Under the pieces are notes generated by a model. The model was not told the origin of the DNA, searched no databases, and saw only the letters and a program-made list of their open reading frames with translations. Made by a program: the position numbers and the translations under genes. 64,000 bases of DNA from Prochilodus magdalenae (taxonomy: Eukaryota; Chordata; Actinopteri; Characiformes; Prochilodontidae): NCBI GenBank assembly GCA_024036415.1, contig JAMWET010001300.1, forward strand, positions 1,481,501-1,545,500. Direction: 5' to 3'. Below, in pieces: positions 42,126 to 54,982 of this stretch. How positions within the stretch are numbered: the stretch's first letter is position 1; each line of letters opens with the position of its first letter.

Positions 42126-45100
42126 TTTATCACTAACTCACTATACTCCTGTTCATTTATCACTAACTCACTATACTCCTGTTCATTTATCACTAACTCA
42201 CTATACTCCTGTTCATTTATCACTAACTCACTATACTCCTGTTCATTTATCACTAACTCACTATACTCCTGTTCATTTATCACTAACTCACTATACTCCT
42301 GTTCATTTATCACTAACTCACTGTACTCCTGTTCATTTATCACTAACTCACTATACTCCTATTCACTTATCACTAACTCACTGTACTCCTGTTCATTTAT
42401 CACTAACTCACTGTACTCCTGTTCATTTATCACCAACTCACTATACTCCTGTTCATTTATCACCAACTCACTATACTCCTGTTCATTTATCACTAACTCA
42501 CTATACTCCTGTTCATTTATCACTAACTCACTATACTCCTGTTCATTTATCACTAACTCACTATACTCCTGTTCATTTATCACTAACTCACTGTACTCCT
42601 GTTCATTTATCACTAACTCACTGTACTCCTGTTCATTTATCACTAACTCACTATACTCCTGTTCATTTATCACTAACTCAATATACTCCTGTTCATTTAT
42701 CACTAACTCACTATACTCCTGTTCATTTATCACTAACTCACTGTACTCCTGTTCATTTATCACTAACTCACTGTACTCCTGTTCATTTATCACTAACTCA
42801 CTGTACTCCTGATCCTCATCTATTACTAACTCACTGTACTCCTGTTCATTTATCACTAACTCACTGTACTCCTGATCCTCATCTATTACTAACTCACTGT
42901 ACTCCTGTTCATTTATCACTAACTCACTGTACTCCTGATCCTCATCTATTACTAACTCACTGTACTCCTGATCTTCATCTATTACTAACTCACTGTACTC
43001 CTGATCCTCATCTATCACTAACTCACTGTACTCCTAATCCTCATCTATTACTAACTCACTGTTCTCCTGATCTTCATCTATTACTAACTCACTGTACTCC
43101 TGATCCTCATCTATTACTAACTCACTGTACTCCTGATCCTCATCTATTACTAACTCACTGTACTCCTGATCTTCATCTATTACTAACTCACTGTACTCCT
43201 GATCCTCATCTATTACTAACTCACTGTACTCCTGATCCTCATCTATCACTAACTAACTGTACTCCTGATCCTCGTCTATCACTAACTCACTGTACTCCTG
43301 ATCCTCATCTATTACTAACTCACTGTACTCCTGATCTTCATCAATTACTAACACACTGCACCCCTACTTATTACTAATTCACTGCACCCCTACCTATTAC
43401 TAACTCACTGCACTCCTGATCCTCATCATCAACTCACTGAACTCCTGATCCTCATCTGTTACTAACTCAGTGCACTCCTGTTCATCTTTCACTAACTCAC
43501 TGTACTCCTGATCCTCATCTATTACTAACTCACTGTACTATATCTCTCCTGTTCATCTATCACTAACTCACTTTACTCCTGATCTTCATCAATTACTAAC
43601 ACACTGCACCCCTACTTATTACTAACTCACTGCACTCCTGTTCATCTATCACTTACTCACTGTACTCCTGATCCTCATCTATCTCTAATTCACTGTACTC
43701 CTGTTCATCTATCACTAACTCACTGTACTCCTGATCCTCATCATTAACTCACTGTACTCCTGATCCTCATCATTAACTCACTGAACTCCTGATCCTCATC
43801 ATTAACTCACTGTACTCCTGATCATCTTTCACTAACTCACTGTACTCCTGATCCTCATCTATCACTAACCCACTGTACTCCTGATCCTCATCTATCACTT
43901 ACTCACTGTACTCCTGATCCTCATCTATCTCTAACTCACTGTACTCCTGGTCCTCATCATTAACTCACTGTACTCCTGATCCTCATCATTAACTCACTGA
44001 ACTCCTGATCCTCGTCTATCACTAACTCACTGCACTCCTGTTCATCTTTCACTAACTCACTGTACTCCTGATCCTTATCTATTACTAACTCACTGTACTC
44101 CTGATCCTCATCTGTTACTAACTCACTGTACTCCTGATCCTCATCTGTTACTAACTCACTGTACTCCTGATCATCATCTATTACTAACTCACTGTACTCC
44201 TGATCCTCATCTATTACTAACTCACTGTACTCCTGATCCTCATCTATCACTAACTCACTGTACTCCTGATCCTCATCTGTCACTAACTCACTGTACTCCT
44301 GATCCTCATCTATTACTAACTCACTGTACTCCTGATCCTCATCTATCACTAACTAACTGTACTCCTGATCCTCGTCTATCACTAACTCACTGTACTCCTG
44401 ATCCTCATCTGTCACTAACTCACTGTACTCCTGATTCTCGTCTATCACTAACTCATTGCACCCCTACTTATTACTAATTCACTGCACCCCTACCTATTAC
44501 TAACTCACTGCACTCCTGATCCTCATCATCAACTCACTGAACTCCTGATCCTCATCTGTTACTAACTCAGTGCACTCCTGTTCATCTTTCACTAACTCAC
44601 TGTACTCCTGATCCTCATCTATTACTAACTCACTGTACTCCTGATCCTCATCTATCACTAACTCACTTTACTCCTGATCTTCATCAATTACTAACACACT
44701 GCACCCCTACTTATTACTAACTCACTGCACTCCTGTTCATCTATCACTTACTCACTGTACTCCTGATCCTCATCTATCTCTAACTCACTGTACTCCTGTT
44801 CATCTATCACTAACTCACTGTACTCCTGATCCTCATCATTAACTCACTGTACTCCTGATCCTCATCATTAACTCACTGAACTCCTGATCCTCATCATTAA
44901 CTCACTGTACTCCTGATCATCTTTCACTAACTCACTGTACTCCTGATCCTCATCTATCACTAACCCACTGTACTCCTGATCCTCATCTATCACTTACTCA
45001 CTGTACTCCTGATCCTCATCTATCTCTAACTCACTGTACTCCTGGTCCTCATCATTAACTCACTGTACTCCTGATCCTCATCATTAACTCACTGAACTCC

Positions 45101-45950
45101 TGATCCTCGTCTATCACTAACTCACTGCACTCCTGTTCATCTTTCACTAACTGACTGTACTCCTGATCCTTATCTATTACTAACTCACTGTACTCCTGAT
45201 CCTCATCTGTTACTAACTCATTGTACTCCTGATCCTCATCTGTTACTAACTGACTGCACTCCTGTTCATCTTTCACTAACTCACTGTACTCCTGATCCTT
45301 ATCTATCACTAACTCACTGTACTCCTGATCCTCATCTGTTACTAACTCACTGTACTCCTGTTCATCTTTCACTATCTCACTGTACTCCTGATCCTCATCT
45401 GTTACTAACTCACTGTACTCCTGATCCTCATCTGTTACTAACTCACTGCACTCCTGTTCATCTTTCACTAACTCACTGTACTCCTGATCCTCATCTGTTA
45501 CTAACTCACTGCACTCCTGTTCATCTTTCACTAACTCACTGAACTCCTATTTCTCATCTTTATTACTAACTCACTGCACTCCTGTTCATTCATCATTAAC
45601 TCACTGCACCCCTGCTTATCACTAACTCACTGCACTCCTGTTCATTCATCATTAACTCACTGCACCCCTGCTTATCACTAACTCACTGCACTCCTGATCC
45701 TTTTGTATGCTAAAAAGTATATACATGATATTGTCAATCACTGCAGTAGACAGAATTATCCCCACAGTGATCCTCATCTTTATCACTAACTCACTGATCT
45801 CTCGTTCCTCATCTATCATTAACTCACTGCGTGCCTATTTCTCATTTTCATCACTAACTCACTGCACTCCTGTTCTTCATCTATAACCAGCTCACTGCAC
45901 TCCTGTCCTGCACTCCTGATCTTGATCTATCACTAACATACTATACTGCA
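42126..45950. repeat. Large minisatellite of 30- and 33-base units
   Basis: From 42126 to about 42810 the unit is 30 bases (GTTCATTTATCACTAACTCA plus CTATACTCCT). From about 42811 to 43345 the main unit is 33 bases (GATCCTCATCTATTACTAAC plus TCACTGTACTCCT), with some 30-base units mixed in. From 43346 to about 45720 the units are mixed and irregular, including shorter CACTGCACCCCTACTTATTA types, and they fade out by 45950. The block is open for long runs on both strands because both periods are multiples of three. There is no start context, splice pattern or promoter that would support a gene. Confidence 0.95.
43355..45545. repeat. 1.1-kb higher-order duplication in the minisatellite
   Basis: The rare marker CCCCTACTTATTACTAATTC occurs at 43361 and again at 44461. 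The markers TTTACTCCTGATCTTCATCA and TGGTCCTCATCATTAACTCA recur in the same order with a spacing of about 1095 bases. Two adjacent blocks of about 1.1 kb, roughly 43355-44455 and 44456-45545, are therefore copies of each other at a level above the basic unit. Confidence 0.85.
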
Positions 45951-46106
45951 GGTTCACGATATACTTGAATATTATTCAATTACAGGACAGTCATAAAATG
46001 CAGAGGAGCTAATGGGCAAATAAAAAAATGACCTCTGGTGTTCAAGATTTATTACACATTCAGGGTTTAAGAGAAATGTTAGCATTAAAACTTTTTTCTC
46101 TTTGAA

Positions 46107-47960
46107 TGTACAGTGTCATGAAAAAGTATCTGGCCTCTCCTGATTTACTCAAAGCACAGTGAATGAAGCACAGTTAATATAATATGGCAGCTTTTAATAC
46201 ATTAAATTATTCTTTATTCGTTTTGCATTTTGTGTAAAGATATTTTATGTAAAGATGCACTTATTCTGTATTTTTAATTGTTTCTGATGTCTACATAGTC
46301 ACAAGGTATATGACTTTCCCATTACGGGTAATCTCATAAACGATAATGATTTCCTGGTGCACACTGAGGCAGTGTGATTATCAGCCAAAAGCAACAATGT
46401 CGAAATAAACACAGACCCCTCTGTCCACATGTTACTTAGTTAGCTACGCTTACCTTTATTGCTAATAGCTAAATAAGCTATTTAAATAAGCTATTTATCT
46501 TCAGTTTCAACAACAACACAAAATAAATTCAAGTTCATCACTACAAATCTTTCAGTTTAAAATGACCTGCTTCAACCATTAAACAGTGGATAAAATCACT
46601 CAGCATGGCCGCTACTTATAGGTTACTGTTGTGATGTTAATAAAGGAACTGCTCCTCTTTAACATTGAACACTGAGTGAAGCTGCTCAATACTGTCCAGT
46701 GTTTGAGAAACTGTCAGGACTGAAAATGTGCAGAGCAAACCAATAACTAGGTTTGTGAAATATGTGGAAGCTGTGGTTGACTTCCTTTTCACTTGTTTTG
46801 TAAATAGTTCATTATGCATTAAATGGTGCCACAGTTACTTTCTGGTGCCTGTACAAGCAGCAGCAATATTTATAATAGGACATTCAAATAGGAAGCTGGC
46901 GAGCAGGAAGCCAGTCTCAGCCTTGTTTAAAGACGAACATGAACTATGCCTGTTCAGATTTCCTTAGAAAGAGCATGAAAAGTCCACCGTTGTCACTGCT
47001 GTTGCTCTGTTGTTATTTTGCTGGGCTGTAATGAGAGCTGATATATGAGAAATGTTGGGGGTGTAAATATTAATAAGTGAAGAATGTAACGTAACAGTAA
47101 TATTGGCCCATTTTACTGCCCTCTCTCGCAAATGTGGGGTTTGTATTTGAAAGAGGAGACAACAGTGTTTGAGGTTCATGATATATATCAGTTCTCTCCT
47201 TATTCAAATATGCCAATTCAGTTTAACCATTTGGATATAATCTGGTTTTCATTCATAACACAATTACATTTCTCTTTTGGAGAACTCCTTAACTCCTTAA
47301 GAATATTTGGTTCCTTAAATAATAGCAGGCTGTGCCGGTCCAAACTACTGTATCTTGTAAAACATGTGACTTCCTTTATGGCAGATATAAAGGAACCTGT
47401 GCTGTCCAAAAAGTTTATTTTGAACTCATCCGTCTATAGAACATTTCCCAAGAGGCTTAAGGATTTTCCATGTTTTTTTTCTTCTGCAAATGTGAGACAG
47501 GAATTAATGCCCAGTCCGATTCTTACAGTGTTGGGGACCTTAGCTGGGCGTATAGGGACCTGCAGTTCCCTGACAGTTTTCCTCATACACAGATGATTTA
47601 GGAGGCCTGGGAAGGTTCACCAATGTTTCAGTTTGTAGATAACGGCTTTCATGGCTGGTTCTACAGAAACGTAATTGGATCATGGCCTAGTGTGCTGGTA
47701 AAAATGTTTGTGGTCGCTCTGATGCTAACTTAAAAATGAAGGAGGTTTACATTCTATAGATCTGTGTTCAATCAGCTGAATCTCATAACTAAGTTTGCTC
47801 AATTTGGTGATTTACTGGGGAGCGGTTACTTTTTAACACGGATGGTTTGCGTATTGGATTGAATGTGCTCCTTAAAAGTATGAAATGGTGATGAAAGTTT
47901 GTGTTTGTGTTTAATTCTCATTGTAAACCATAAAAATGAAGACGACACAAAAAGCTTTTT
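46107..47960. mobile_element. Decayed DNA transposon, family uncertain
   Basis: The left end TACAGTGTCATGAAAAAGTA resembles the ends of TACAGTG...GAAAAAGT fish elements. Inside, 47380-47600 holds blocks such as CCGTCTATAGAACATTTCCC and CAAATGTGAGACAGGAATTA that recall the transposase region of such elements on the minus strand, heavily broken by stops. The right end near 47880-47960 is not exact. The 154-codon plus-strand open frame at 47132-47596 is judged a chance frame in this remnant. Confidence 0.4.
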
Positions 47961-48589
47961 GTACAGCAAGTATTTACCTAAAACAAATCCCAAATAAAAC
48001 TATTATCAGTGTGTGAATAATGATTACGGTCCATAGATAGTTCATGGTTCACACTGACACTGTTCATGAAATGGCGTCACTTGTCTGCGTGATGGAAATT
48101 GGTGTGGTATGTTGTCTATTAGCATGCCTGTCTAAAGGAGTGGCACATGAGGAATGCTGTTTCTTTTTTTTTTCTTTCTTATCCTGCGTCATGTTTAGTC
48201 TGTATTTGTCTAATTATAGAAGATGAAGATTGGAGATGTGATTATCTAATACGTGTTTTGTTTGAAGTGTGAAAAGTAATGTGAGAGAAAATATTTACCC
48301 ACATACCTTCTTAGCAAATAGTTCTCTCCTGTGGAATAAATGGTGAAATTAAAGTACGGTAGTTTAAGGATTTTTAGGAACTACTTTTTTTTTGCTGTAG
48401 AGTTTCTAAATGGCATGCTTAGTGCACAGTCAGTGCCCATTTACATGAATTCTGATGTAAATGTCCATCCACTCCTGTTGTTGGCTTCACTAAACCTTGT
48501 TAGAATGCTGACCACAGGGGGGCAGGCAAGCAGTTAAAGGTGGCAGTGAGAGAAAGTTAAACTGCGTTTGTCACACTGCACACTAGTGT

Positions 48590-49430
48590 GCCTGTCCAAG
48601 GGTGTTACTGGCCAGTGGTTTTTGCGGCCCTGCCCGTATGTCATTTTAATTCCATGCTAACATCTTTTAATCACTTCGGCCAAATCGCTAACTCCCCCCA
48701 GCCGCCGTCCCCTGACACGTATGTGCTGCTCACAAAGACGTGGTCTTATTCAGCCATCCATCAGGGAAACACTATGCTAATTCCCGCATCATGTACTCCT
48801 GTCTCATTTACCTCCACCTCATTCAGTCCACGCTATTCCCCTGTCTTTTCGGCTCTTTCTATAGTCGCATTCCTCTTCTTCGACCATTACAGTCCTGCAC
48901 TGAAACCAAAACAGCCCCCGAAACCCATCCTCCCCCCACCCCAGGCTAGGATGTTGTTTTGATTATGCATCTTCAGTGTAGGTGGCCCTTCCAACACTTT
49001 CACCATGTCTGGATGGCAACCCCCACCAACTGCCCCCACTGCAGCTCACCCCCCTGCTGGGCATGCGATTGTGACCGGGGGGATTATGCGAGTGGGAGGC
49101 TCGTAAAGGGCCTGCCAGGGTCCTTCTGTGCAGTGACGGATGGCTGCAAGACTGAAGACCCGATTTACATGAGAAGAGGCAGAACAGAGGGCCCATTCAG
49201 CCGGCCTGTCAGGGAGGACTCGGGGACAAACTGCACTCTTTTCCAACTCGCCACCTTCCCCTCCGAGCCCCCACTTTCTCCTTTATCCTCCCCCTCATCC
49301 TTCCTTCTTCATTCTGCCTTCACCCGACGCATCCACGCACCTCATCTCTTCATTTTCATCCCACTTCATTTCCATCCCGTCCCACTTCATTTCCATGCTT
49401 TCAGATTTGTTTCCATTTCATAACAAATCT
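48590..49430. other. GC-richer non-coding block, possible conserved element
   Basis: Two overlapping open frames of 124 and 154 codons run through here, but neither resembles a known protein and no splice frame supports them. The base composition and lack of repeats suggest unique sequence, and it lies about 5.5 kb upstream of sox19. It could be a conserved regulatory element; only comparison with other fishes would show this. Confidence 0.25.
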
Positions 49431-49949
49431 ACTTCTTGCCGTCTAAACGCACAGCTGATGATAGGCTGTGACAGCAAAATCTTGATCTTTCATTGGGTGC
49501 ATTTGTGTCTACTTTTCATCAGCATCTACAATGGGGTTAAACCGAAAAGGGGTCTTGGGAGTGATGCTGTAGAACAACCAATTTTTCTTCTTTAAAGACC
49601 ATCTCTGCTATACGGGAAATGTGATGGTAAAGATCATTTGAAGGAGAGAATAGAAAGGTCTTTGCTTGAATTGTACATCCAAGCCAAGAACCATTCGGGT
49701 AACTTTACTTCTTAGAGCATGTAGTAGGAGACACATTTCCCAGTCCTGTAGTTTGGTCAACTTTAATGACTGTAGTTTCTCCACCTTAGAGTAAACTTCA
49801 AAACTGTTGTTTCATGGGTCGGTGTATCCAACAGTCTGAATAACTACAGCTCCACTCTTAAAAACATGCCACCAAGGGTTTTTAGAGTGATGTCGATGCA
49901 GCACTTTTGGTTACAGAACATTTTATTCAATGATTCCTATTTTTGTAAG

Positions 49950-50112
49950 TGAGATATATATATATATATATATATATGATTATATATATATATAAGATTA
50001 TATATATATATATGTGTGTCTGTGTGTGTGTGTGTGTGTGGAAATGGAGTGTGTGTATTAGTTGGAGGTTTATTAAACTTTAAAAAGTTTCTTTATATAT
50101 ATATATATATGT
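49950..50112. repeat. (TA)n and (TG)n microsatellites
   Basis: Several TA runs (about 49953-49977, 49981-50010, 50093-50112) and a TG run (about 50011-50040). Confidence 0.95.
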
Positions 50113-50249
50113 AGGACTTCGAAATTTAAGAAATTGTCTACAGCTATACATTTTTCCAGTTCTGTATTAATAGCCAAGAAATAGAAGACAAGGTTCATCG
50201 TTATCCACAGACTAGAGGGTAAACTTGTATGCTCATTTTAAACCATTTT

Positions 50250-50640
50250 TGCCGGGACCTCATATCATAAATTCCTAAAAGTCTCTTCATCTACAGCTAT
50301 TTTGCAGGCGAGCACTCTCTCCCCCGCCGTGTCATTCTCACAGCAAGACTAAGTACCCCCGAATTCTCTAACATATTTCCAATTTAAATGTGGCCAGGGT
50401 CCACCCAGCATCATCTGCATTCGACAAGTGGGGGCTAGCAGCAACAGATTTAGATCAGCTTGGCTACTGGCCATTAACACCTCCAACAGTGAAGGCAGAT
50501 GTGATATTACACACTTAGGACAGTCACCGAGGCGTCAGAGTGATCACACTTAATGATCCCGAAACCATCAGCCCAACGACTTTACAATGGACAAAGGTGT
50601 GAGTAACGGCCCCTACCGAAATCTGTGTTAAAACTCTCTC
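50250..50640. promoter_or_regulatory. Candidate enhancer upstream of sox19
   Basis: Repeat-free stretch of mixed composition with words such as ACAATGGACAAAGG (about 50583-50597), which contains two Sox-type motifs (ACAATGG and ACAAAGG). It has no coding potential. Its role is an inference from composition and from its place about 4.5 kb before sox19. Confidence 0.25.
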
Positions 50641-51729
50641 ATTTGAGGCGATTTATGCAACAGACTAACTACTATGGTTTGTAAAACACCTTTTCCATTT
50701 TAGGAAAGTGTCAAATCTTTAAAATAAGCCCACCGGACTTGTCAAAGTTTATACCCCTCTTTTTTCCCCTATTATAATTAATATGTTATGCAGGTATGTA
50801 AAGATGGACACATGAAAGAATAAAGTTATACAGAGCACTTTTTCTATATTTAGGGACTTTAAATACTGAACTTGTTCAAAGAGGTAATAAATCAATGAGT
50901 GTAAAACCACAGGGTGAATGTAGATACAATTTGGATCATTTGTTTAATGGAATCTTGTTCAGGGTAATTTATGCTACCAGTCTGACACTACACCGAATAA
51001 AACAGTGATACATTTAATTCACATGGTTCAAAAGCTCATCTCTGTTATATTATCAAAGTACATCATAAGAACACAATGCTGCCTTTCAGTTTACTAACTT
51101 TTGCCAAGAATGTAATAGGTTTTGTTCATAAAGAGGGGAAATACCGCACTCCACCGCACACTTTTTTGGGACACTCTCTGAATACAATTTACATGTTTTT
51201 TATTTACCACTTTTCACAATAAATGTATCATTTATTCATTTGTTTCCATCAAAAAAGTTACAACAGCCACCACAAACAACTACGTTTACTAGGTGAAACT
51301 CTGAATGGTCCTGATAATGAACTGAACACTTGGGTAATGCAAGTACAAATAACAAAACAATAGCAGAAAAGCGTTACTGTCTCCGTCTATTATGTAGGTC
51401 AGTATTTAGCGTTTTATTTATGCAGGCATTTTGTTGCATGTCCTTCTTTTGGATGACACCATGGAGTGCATGGGTTCTGCACAAAGGACACTCAGCGAGC
51501 CTTGTAGGATTTTCTCTCTCAGATGGCCAAAGTGGGGTAGGTATCCGTCACTTTCGTACATTTTTCACTTTTGATCTCAGAATGTTTACTAGATCTTTCT
51601 CACAGATGCTTTGTGATCAAGTGACAGTAGGGGTTTTATGTCAGTTAATAGGTTCATAAGTGCACATTATCAGTATATAATATATAAAGTAATGTTTATT
51701 AATACATTTTCCTAGTTTTCCGACTTTAA

Positions 51730-52420
51730 CTAAGTGTCCGCTGTGTTGGATGGTGTGTTGGAGATCCCTGATTTAATCATGTATGCCTTTGGATTTTTTT
51801 GGCCCAACAGCTGTTTTCAAGTAAAACAGGGGCTTAGATGAATGTTGTCCAGCTTGCTCCGACTGCTTAATGGGGCTCAAAGTACTGAGTGATTAGTCAT
51901 TGTAAAACTGCAGTTATGTACATCTGAATGGTGACACTCAATTTCTTCAATGCATTAACAAATTCAGTCATTCTAAAAAACACAGGGCGATGGACGTGTC
52001 CCAGAACTACTTCAGAGCTCTTTTGAAAGAAGTAAATTAAATCCGTCACTCTGTTTCAGGTGTAGGTTTGCACTGAATCCATAAATCTAATCCGAAATGT
52101 TTCCCCTCATTCATCGAATGATGTTAATTAAGTTACAAGAGCTCCTCTCAGACACCTCAAACAATGCGTGCAGAGAAATCTCAGTGGCCCTTCAGTTGTA
52201 AATAAGGAGCCATTCTTTAAATTGCGTCCCAACATTAAAAGGGAAGGCGTCGCTGTTAACATACACTAAGAAGCGCTTATCTGAGGTTTGTATTCATTTG
52301 CCAAGTTTGACAGTTCCGCGCTTAATTCGGTGTAATGATTCAAACACAAATATTTAACGGGAATGATGATACTGTTATTTGTCACCACATCCACAAAAGA
52401 GAGGGTGTTATTCTTTTCTT
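51730..52420. promoter_or_regulatory. Candidate enhancer upstream of sox19
   Basis: Repeat-free, non-coding stretch of about 700 bases, dense in homeodomain-like words (GTTAATTAAG near 52125, GTAATGATTC near 52332, TGATTAGTCATT near 51890) and E-box-like words. This texture is usual for developmental enhancers near Sox genes. Conservation cannot be judged from one sequence. Confidence 0.3.
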
Positions 52421-52618
52421 TTTTTTCAGCTGCTGAACTCAATGTTTTCCCTGCACAGGTGATATCATTCAGATAGCTCTGTTAGAAGAGCTTAGAGCTC
52501 AGACATCTGAGTGCTTTTCTTTTGCACGGCATGGAATAACAGCGCTGTTCTAACTTGTTTAAGACTTACATTTTTGAACTTCTGAAACATTGGGCTTTAC
52601 TGAAAGTCAGATAGGGAT

Positions 52619-52696
52619 GGTGTATATATAGGGCTGTGTGTGTGTGTATTCATACATATATAAATACACATATATAAATATATATATAAATATACA

Positions 52697-52773
<77 letters not shown>

Positions 52774-52831
52774 CACATGCACACAGAAGGATACAGCGTA
52801 TGCATGCACATACATATATATATATAAAAGT

Positions 52832-52873
<42 letters not shown>

Positions 52874-52990
52874 TGGGGGGCCGGGGGGGAGGCTTTATGA
52901 ATGTAAAGCCCCAACTTTGAGCTGCTGAGTCGCCTTTGTTGAAAATCAGACTGATTAAGTTGAGCACAAAAGGGAGAGAGAGAGTGAGAG
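52619..52990. repeat. (TA)n, (TG)n and GA-rich simple repeats
   Basis: A TA run of about 70 bases (52700-52769) and a TG run (about 52834-52872), followed by GA-rich sequence to about 53030. The open frames rich in Y and I are artefacts. Confidence 0.95.
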
Positions 52991-53099
52991 AGAGAGTGAG
53001 TGAGAGAGAGAGGAAGCAGAGAGAGAAGAGAAAGGAAGACAGTGCTGGAAAAGCTCCAAAAAGACGTTGTCGTGGATACGGAAACGGGAGAGTGGAGCC

Positions 53100-54470
53100 C
53101 CACAATTCAGTTTGACTGACGTGAGGGTGTAACGGTCAATCACGGGTAGACTTTTCACAGCTCACGCACCTGCAAACTCCGTCACACACCTGTGTCTACA
53201 CAAAATTACTTTCGTGCACCCACACCTTTTCTTCTCCCCGAGCTCTGGCTGACGCAGTGAGAATCCCACACCTATAGAAACTCCTGACATGCACACATCA
53301 TAAATTATCATCAAAGGCAAGGTTTGGAACAAAACTCCTGCCATGTAATTATGGCCCTTTGGCACATTTCTGAAGGCAATGATTTGCTACAGCACATGTA
53401 TCTGTACCTGTGCACAACAACAGCACATGTGAACGGAACACCCACAAGTCAGTTTATGTTGCTGGTAACATGCTGGCTGTTTTTGGATGCATATTAGGAA
53501 GTACTGAAAAGGTTTGTTGCTGCGAGCCCATCTACACACACTAACCCAAGGCCCAAACTTGCGGAGTAGGACTTGTCACTGACTTTTTCAGGAGATTTTT
53601 TTATGTGAACTGAAGATATGGTGCACTGGGTTTGCACATCAAGACAAGTTTGTCTTTCACCTTAGTCATTACTTATGAAAGAGTGTGGTCACCTGAAACA
53701 TGCAACTTTAGCACACTGCTTTTTCTTTAATGTGGGCTTAAACTTTGTTTCAGAAAAACTGTCCTTTCAGTTGAGCGGAGCTCTTATGTGCTATGCACCT
53801 GCATCGGATTTGTCTGATCGGATACTATTCTGGAACTTAACTCAAATTTGATCTTTACTTATTCTGCAATAAAGATTACACCCCCCACCATGTATGGCTC
53901 TCACAGTGGTCTCACATTGACTGGCCCAGGGTAGGAACAAAAAGAGGCGCTGAGGTGTAAAATGAAAGTAAGCTATTGAAACCAGCTGATAGTGAAGCAC
54001 TCTTTACAAAACAAAGCGTGACACAATTGAAGTTTGTGTGCAGCAACATGTCCAAAAGTTTAGGAAGGTTAATATTATTATTACTATAGACAGATTAAAC
54101 AGACAAAAGCACAGGAACAAAGTACAGCTTTTTTTTTTTTTACAAACAGCTGGAGTAATCATGAATTATATATCAATCATAGGTATCTGCCTTCAGAAAA
54201 AAGATAGAATTAATAATTTAATAAATTAAAAATTAGACCTGGGTGTAGCACTATCAGCATGGAAACCAACACAACTTCTAATAAAACAAAGTTATATTGT
54301 CTAGAACAAGGAAAGTTAATATTGATAAACAATAGAAAGTTAAAGACTGATTTAATTTCGATTATTTTAAAGAAAAAGTCGCTGTTTTCAATTAAAAATG
54401 TTAAAATGAAAAAGAAGGAAATCGCTCTTTACTCTTTCTGCTGCTCTGGAAGAAGCGGCTGAGTTCAAGC
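53100..54470. other. Non-coding DNA before the sox19 promoter
   Basis: No exon or RNA gene recognised. AT-rich, with A- and T-runs near 54125-54440. Confidence 0.4.
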
Positions 54471-54474
54471 AACA

Positions 54475-54620
54475 AGTGCCTTTAGGCCCCGCCTCCCGCT
54501 CGAGTTATCCTAAATGTAAATTAGCTGAGGGCAGATCCCCGCCTTCTGATTGGTCCGCCGCGGAATACAAATTTGCCTAAAACCGCGAGTGGCGAGAGAG
54601 TGTTTTTGTTTCCCTCCCAG
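54475..54620 (+). promoter_or_regulatory. sox19 promoter
   Basis: Compact promoter-like block 350-500 bases before the start codon: a GC-box-like CCCCGCCTCCCGC (about 54487), CCCCGCC (about 54538), an inverted CCAAT box in GATTGGTCC (about 54548) and an octamer-like ATTTGCCTA (about 54571), with CpGs. No clear TATA box. The start of transcription is inferred to lie near 54600. Confidence 0.5.
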
Positions 54621-54982
54621 TCACTTATTCACACCCTCAATCACTGCTCAACAAGTGGCTCTGTGAACGCTTCACTCCGGACAGAGAGAGAGTTGTGGTC
54701 GAACACTTTCTCTCTTTTTGTCTCCCTGCGCTGACTGAAAGACTGAGGGCGATGAAATGGTGAAAAATTTATGACAGCTGTGTATTTTTTTTTCTTCTCC
54801 TTTCACTTCGCTTCTTTTCTGGTCAGGCAGACGCGGCTGGCGCTGCCGGTGAGCATGTGGCAATAGGCTGCACCTGCGCCAGATTAGCTTGACCTGAGGA
54901 AGAACCACTCCGGACGAGTTTGAGCCTCGACTCTGCTTTAAAGCGTACTTACAGGGTAAGTTCTGACTCCTGCCTGGCGAAG

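Noticed and set aside
42084..43018. Long open frames (242 and 219 codons) across the minisatellite as real repeat-protein genes
   Set aside because: Units of 30 and 33 bases without stops give open frames on both strands by arithmetic; there is no promoter, start context or splicing.
42126..45950. CRISPR-like array
   Set aside because: The units are contiguous with no unique spacers, and the genome is a vertebrate.
47132..47596. 154-codon plus-strand frame as a gene
   Set aside because: Lies in what looks like a decayed transposon read on the wrong strand; no family features.
52597..53103. 168-codon minus-strand frame
   Set aside because: Runs through (TA)n, (TG)n and GA repeats; low-complexity artefact.
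54920..54982. N-terminal extension of Sox19 upstream of 54983
   Set aside because: The frame is open but its first codon is TTG, and known sox19 proteins start at MYSMMEHEL.
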